Positions 4,886-6,798 of a stretch of DNA of 6,798 nucleotides are shown in pieces. Each line of letters begins with the position of its first letter. Within the stretch, counting starts at the first letter, position 1. The translations under genes were made by a program, and so were the position numbers. The stretch spans positions 1 to 6,798 of the forward strand of contig JAISNZ010000246.1 of NCBI GenBank assembly GCA_031275955.1, in the 5' to 3' direction. The notes below the pieces were generated by a model. That model made no database searches, was not told where the DNA came from, and saw only the letters and a list, made by a program, of their open reading frames with translations. This stretch comes from Desulfovibrio sp. GTDB taxonomy: Bacteria > Desulfobacterota > Desulfovibrionia > Desulfovibrionales > Desulfovibrionaceae.

Positions 4886-5909
4886 AGCAAATTGCCAGTG
4901 GAGAGGAACGGCCCTCTGGCCGGCCTGGCTGGCCCTCTGGCTGGCCTTTCCGGCCTTTGCGGCCTCGCCCCTGACCGAGGGGTATCCCACCCTGCCCCTA
5001 AGTCTGGCCGTGCCCTTTGCCGCGAACGATCAGGGCAATGTCTTTCTGGATCTCTTCCTGCCCACCCTGGAGAAGGCTTCTCCCAAACCCGTGAGCCTGC
5101 GCCGCCTCCCCGGCCGCGGCGGCGGCTACGCCCTGCGCGAAATCCTGGGGAAGCCCGCCGACGGACATTCACTGGCCCTTCTGACCCTGCCCTCCTTTTT
5201 TCTTCAGGCCATCCCCCCAAACCGCCTGTACGCGCGCGGCGACTTCACGCCCCTGATCATCCTGGCCCATGCCCCCGCAGCCCTCTGGACGACGGAGGAA
5301 AGCCCCCTGGCCTCGGTGCGGGACCTTATCCGCCTGGCCCGCTCCCGCGAAACCTCCTCCGACCGGCGGGTTCCCGATTCCGAGATCCTGCCCGCGGACG
5401 CTCCCCTGGTGGCCGCCGGCTCCGGCAGCTACAGCGAGGGACAGGTGGCCGCCCTGCTCCTGGCCCGCGCCGCCGGCATCCGCATCCGCTATCTGCCCTT
5501 CCTCAGCACCGCCAAGGCCGCCGAGGCCGTCCGAAACGGCGCCGCCGACATCTGCTTCGGCTACGCCCTCAAAACGCCTCCCCTGCCCGGGATGCGCCCC
5601 CTGGCCGTGAGCGCGCAAAGCCGCGTCCCAGCCCTGCCCGCTACCCCCACCTTCCGGGAAACAGGACTTGAAGTCGTTGCCGGACTGGACATCGGTCTGG
5701 CCATGCCCGCCGGCGCCGACCCCAACGACGTCGCCCATATCGCGGAGTTCTTCCTCCGCGTCCTGGACGCCCCGGACCTTCACGCGGCCCTGACCCGGAA
5801 CGGCTTTTCCCCTTTGCGCCTCTCCCCCGTTGATCTGGCCGCCTTCCTGAACCGCCGGGAAGAGGAAATCAACGCCTTCCTGCAGGACTATCCCCTTTTC
5901 CCGCGCTGA
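4875..5909 (+). CDS. TctC/Bug-type periplasmic solute-binding protein
   Basis: 344 aa. It looks like a tripartite tricarboxylate transporter receptor (TctC/Bug family): periplasmic proteins that capture carboxylates or similar small solutes. A Trp-rich signal peptide ends near FAFAA (about 26-30). Family-like blocks follow: PGRGGGYALREI (79-90) for the glycine-rich ligand loop, KPADGHSLALLT (93-104), FTPLIIL (124-130), AAGSGSYSEGQVAALL (180-195) and RPLAVSAQSRVPALPATPTF (241-260) matching the RALAV..R.PALPDVPT signature. GGAGG nine nt upstream supports the ATG, which lies within the last codons of the preceding gene. No TctA or TctB membrane subunit is encoded here, so it is an orphan receptor in this window. 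Ligand specificity cannot be read from the sequence; a signalling rather than transport role is possible, as for other orphan Bug proteins. Confidence 0.85.
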   Translation: MPARANCQWRGTALWPAWLALWLAFPAFAASPLTEGYPTLPLSLAVPFAANDQGNVFLDLFLPTLEKASPKPVSLRRLPGRGGGYALREILGKPADGHSLALLTLPSFFLQAIPPNRLYARGDFTPLIILAHAPAALWTTEESPLASVRDLIRLARSRETSSDRRVPDSEILPADAPLVAAGSGSYSEGQVAALLLARAAGIRIRYLPFLSTAKAAEAVRNGAADICFGYALKTPPLPGMRPLAVSAQSRVPALPATPTFRETGLEVVAGLDIGLAMPAGADPNDVAHIAEFFLRVLDAPDLHAALTRNGFSPLRLSPVDLAAFLNRREEEINAFLQDYPLFPR

Positions 5910-5933
5910 TCAGGGAAAGGCTGATCTATTTTT
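5908..5933 (+). terminator. Modest intrinsic terminator after the TctC-like gene
   Basis: GATCAG (5908-5913) pairs with CTGATC (5921-5926) across a GGAAAGG loop, followed by TATTTTT. The stem starts within the stop codon. At six base pairs it is weak, but its position at the end of the two-gene unit and the T-run support the call. Confidence 0.5.
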
Positions 5934-6019
5934 GAGGAGGCCTTGCCCCCTTAAACTCCCCCGGCAGCGGAGCCCCGATCCAGCCGTATTTTTCTTTGAA
6001 TCGAAAACCGCAATCCCCC

Positions 6020-6046
6020 TCAAGTTTTTTCCCTCCCGCCCGATAA
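6020..6046 (+). promoter_or_regulatory. Sigma28 (FliA)-type promoter
   Basis: TCAAGTTT (6020-6027), then exactly 11 nt, then CCCGATAA (6039-6046). The flagellar sigma28 consensus is TAAAGTTT-N11-GCCGATAA, so each half matches at 7 of 8 with perfect spacing. Transcription would begin near 6053, about 90 nt upstream of the small gene at 6145, in a noncoding stretch with no better sigma70 candidate. Confidence 0.65.
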
Positions 6047-6144
6047 GACGTGAAGAAGTTCCCTTCTCCTTTTTTTGTTGCGGCCTTTTACCGAGCTGGG
6101 GGAGCGGGGAAAGAGGAAACAAACCCCAAAGAGCGGGAGGCGAC

Positions 6145-6375
6145 ATGGAAAATCCCCTGGACCTGAAGACAACGAAGGCCCTGCTGAAAACCCGGATGGA
6201 CAGCGAGATCATCACCCAGACCCTGGACACGCTGAACAGCCGCTCCTCCGGCAAATCCGGAAAGAAATCCTTTTCCGCCGCCCAGGAGGGCATGAGCCAG
6301 ACCTATGACTTCAGCAAGAGCGTCCTTTCGGCCGCCTATGAAGGCAAGGGCATTGCCGTGACCGTCAAGGGCTGA
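6145..6375 (+). CDS. Small protein, 76 aa, unknown; probable flagellar regulon member
   Basis: Not recognised. The ATG has GGGAGG four nt upstream; a longer in-frame extension back to 5932 has non-protein-like sequence and would include the promoter. The protein has no signal peptide or membrane span. Residues 1-32 look helical (LKTTKALLKTRMDSEIITQT), a Ser/Lys/Gly-rich linker follows (33-43), and the C-terminal half (44-76) includes MSQTYDFSKSVLSAAY and ends in a hydrophobic GIAVTVKG. A near-consensus sigma28 promoter upstream suggests expression with late flagellar or chemotaxis genes. Small putative motility proteins are known in such regulons, but I see no clear match to one. It converges on the HU gene, with a terminator between. 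Confidence 0.8.
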   Translation: MENPLDLKTTKALLKTRMDSEIITQTLDTLNSRSSGKSGKKSFSAAQEGMSQTYDFSKSVLSAAYEGKGIAVTVKG

Positions 6376-6388
6376 AAAGGGCACCACG

Positions 6389-6423
6389 AAAAAAAACGCC
6401 GCGCCTGGAAAGGACGCGGCGTT
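6389..6423 (-). terminator. Intrinsic terminator of the HU gene
   Basis: AACGCCGCG (6395-6403) and CGCGGCGTT (6415-6423) form a perfect 9-bp stem with an 11-nt loop. On the minus strand the stem runs into eight Ts (complement of 6389-6396), 14 nt past the HU stop. In the plus direction only a stem without a clear T-run follows the 76-aa gene, so it may serve that transcript only weakly. Confidence 0.88.
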
Positions 6424-6436
6424 CGGGCGCGAAAAT

Positions 6437-6712
6437 TCATTTCACCGCTTCTTTCAGCGCCTTGCCGGGCGTGAACTTCACGGCCTTGCCGGCGGGGATG
6501 CTGATTTCTTTTCCCGTGCGGGGGTTACGCCCCTTGCGGGCGGCCCGTTTGGCCACCTTGAAGCTGCCGAACCCGGTAAAGGTCACAGTATCGCCGGCTT
6601 TCAGGGTGGTGGTCAGCGTGGAAATGAGGGCGTCCAGGGCGGCTTCCGCCTGGGCTCTGGTGGAAAGACCTGATTGCGCATGGATCGCTTGTACCAGTTC
6701 AGCTTTGGTCAT
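6437..6712 (-). CDS. HU-family DNA-binding protein
   Basis: 91 aa, the standard length for HU. It is a nucleoid-associated protein that binds and bends DNA as a dimer without strict sequence specificity. The N-terminal helical dimerisation part begins MTKAELVQAIHAQSGLS. The signature GFGSFKVAKRAARKGRNPRT covers the DNA-binding arm region, with the minor-groove proline in GRNPRTG, and the C-terminus ends FTPGKALKEAV. HU rather than IHF is favoured by the sequence around the arm and by the length. GGAG six nt upstream supports the ATG. The gene has its own terminator, so it is probably a single-gene unit. The 86 nt upstream are AT-richer near the start (CATTAT as a possible -10), without a clear -35. 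Confidence 0.95.
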   Translation of the reverse strand: MTKAELVQAIHAQSGLSTRAQAEAALDALISTLTTTLKAGDTVTFTGFGSFKVAKRAARKGRNPRTGKEISIPAGKAVKFTPGKALKEAVK

Positions 6713-6798
6713 CGCTAACTCCGTAAATAATGGTTGGACAACACACGCCGCGCTTCGCGAACGGGACGCTCCCCGGAAAGCGGCGCAGACAGGCTGGG

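Noticed and set aside
2885..4990. A 701-codon open frame on the minus strand antisense to hemL and its neighbour
   Set aside because: It is a by-product of the strong third-position GC bias of hemL. The translation is Gly/Gln/His-rich without recognisable domains, and the opposite strand holds well-defined genes.
5932..6144. An N-terminal extension of the 76-aa protein
   Set aside because: The extension lacks protein-like composition and contains the sigma28 promoter, whereas the ATG at 6145 has a good Shine-Dalgarno.
1..6798. CRISPR array, tRNA or rRNA genes, insertion sequences, phage or defence genes
   Set aside because: I saw no regularly spaced repeats, cloverleaf genes, transposase motifs or defence-type domains on either strand. 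The only repeats are the short palindromic ones described.

Overview
The window is GC-rich and has the codon preferences and gene set of a sulfate-reducing Desulfovibrio-type bacterium (Desulfobacterota, Desulfovibrionaceae). The best clue is an Lrp-like siroheme decarboxylase subunit gene next to hemL, a hallmark of the siroheme-dependent heme pathway of this group. The species assignment is an inference; no rRNA or other marker is present.

Left block, minus strand (about 1-2210). Transcription runs from a newly called 45-codon single-span membrane protein (2071-2208), through rplU (L21) and rpmA (L27), which overlap by 11 nt, to a strong intrinsic terminator at 1302-1334. After that comes obgE, the ribosome-assembly GTPase. 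The rplU-rpmA-obgE order is the classic bacterial one, but here the terminator separates obgE from the ribosomal protein pair. obgE is flanked by two diverged copies of a 40-bp repeat. Near-perfect palindromes lie downstream of it, and a fragment of the same repeat forms part of its C-terminal codons.

Middle block, plus strand (2344-5933). A sigma70-like promoter places the likely transcript start exactly on the ATG of ahbB, suggesting a leaderless mRNA. hemL follows 47 nt downstream. Together they supply an early step (5-aminolevulinate formation) and a late step (siroheme decarboxylation) of heme synthesis. After an inverted repeat spanning the hemL stop come two exported-protein genes overlapping by 11 nt: an unrecognised 205-aa protein and a 344-aa TctC/Bug-type solute receptor with no TctA or TctB partner in view. 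They end at a modest terminator.

Right block (5934-6798). A near-consensus sigma28 (FliA) promoter precedes a 76-aa protein of unknown function, which suggests a link to motility. A convergent minus-strand HU gene follows, with an intrinsic terminator between the two.

Most of the window is housekeeping. The parts most worth following up are the sigma28-driven small protein, the apparent leaderless start of ahbB, the small membrane protein, and the repeat family around obgE.
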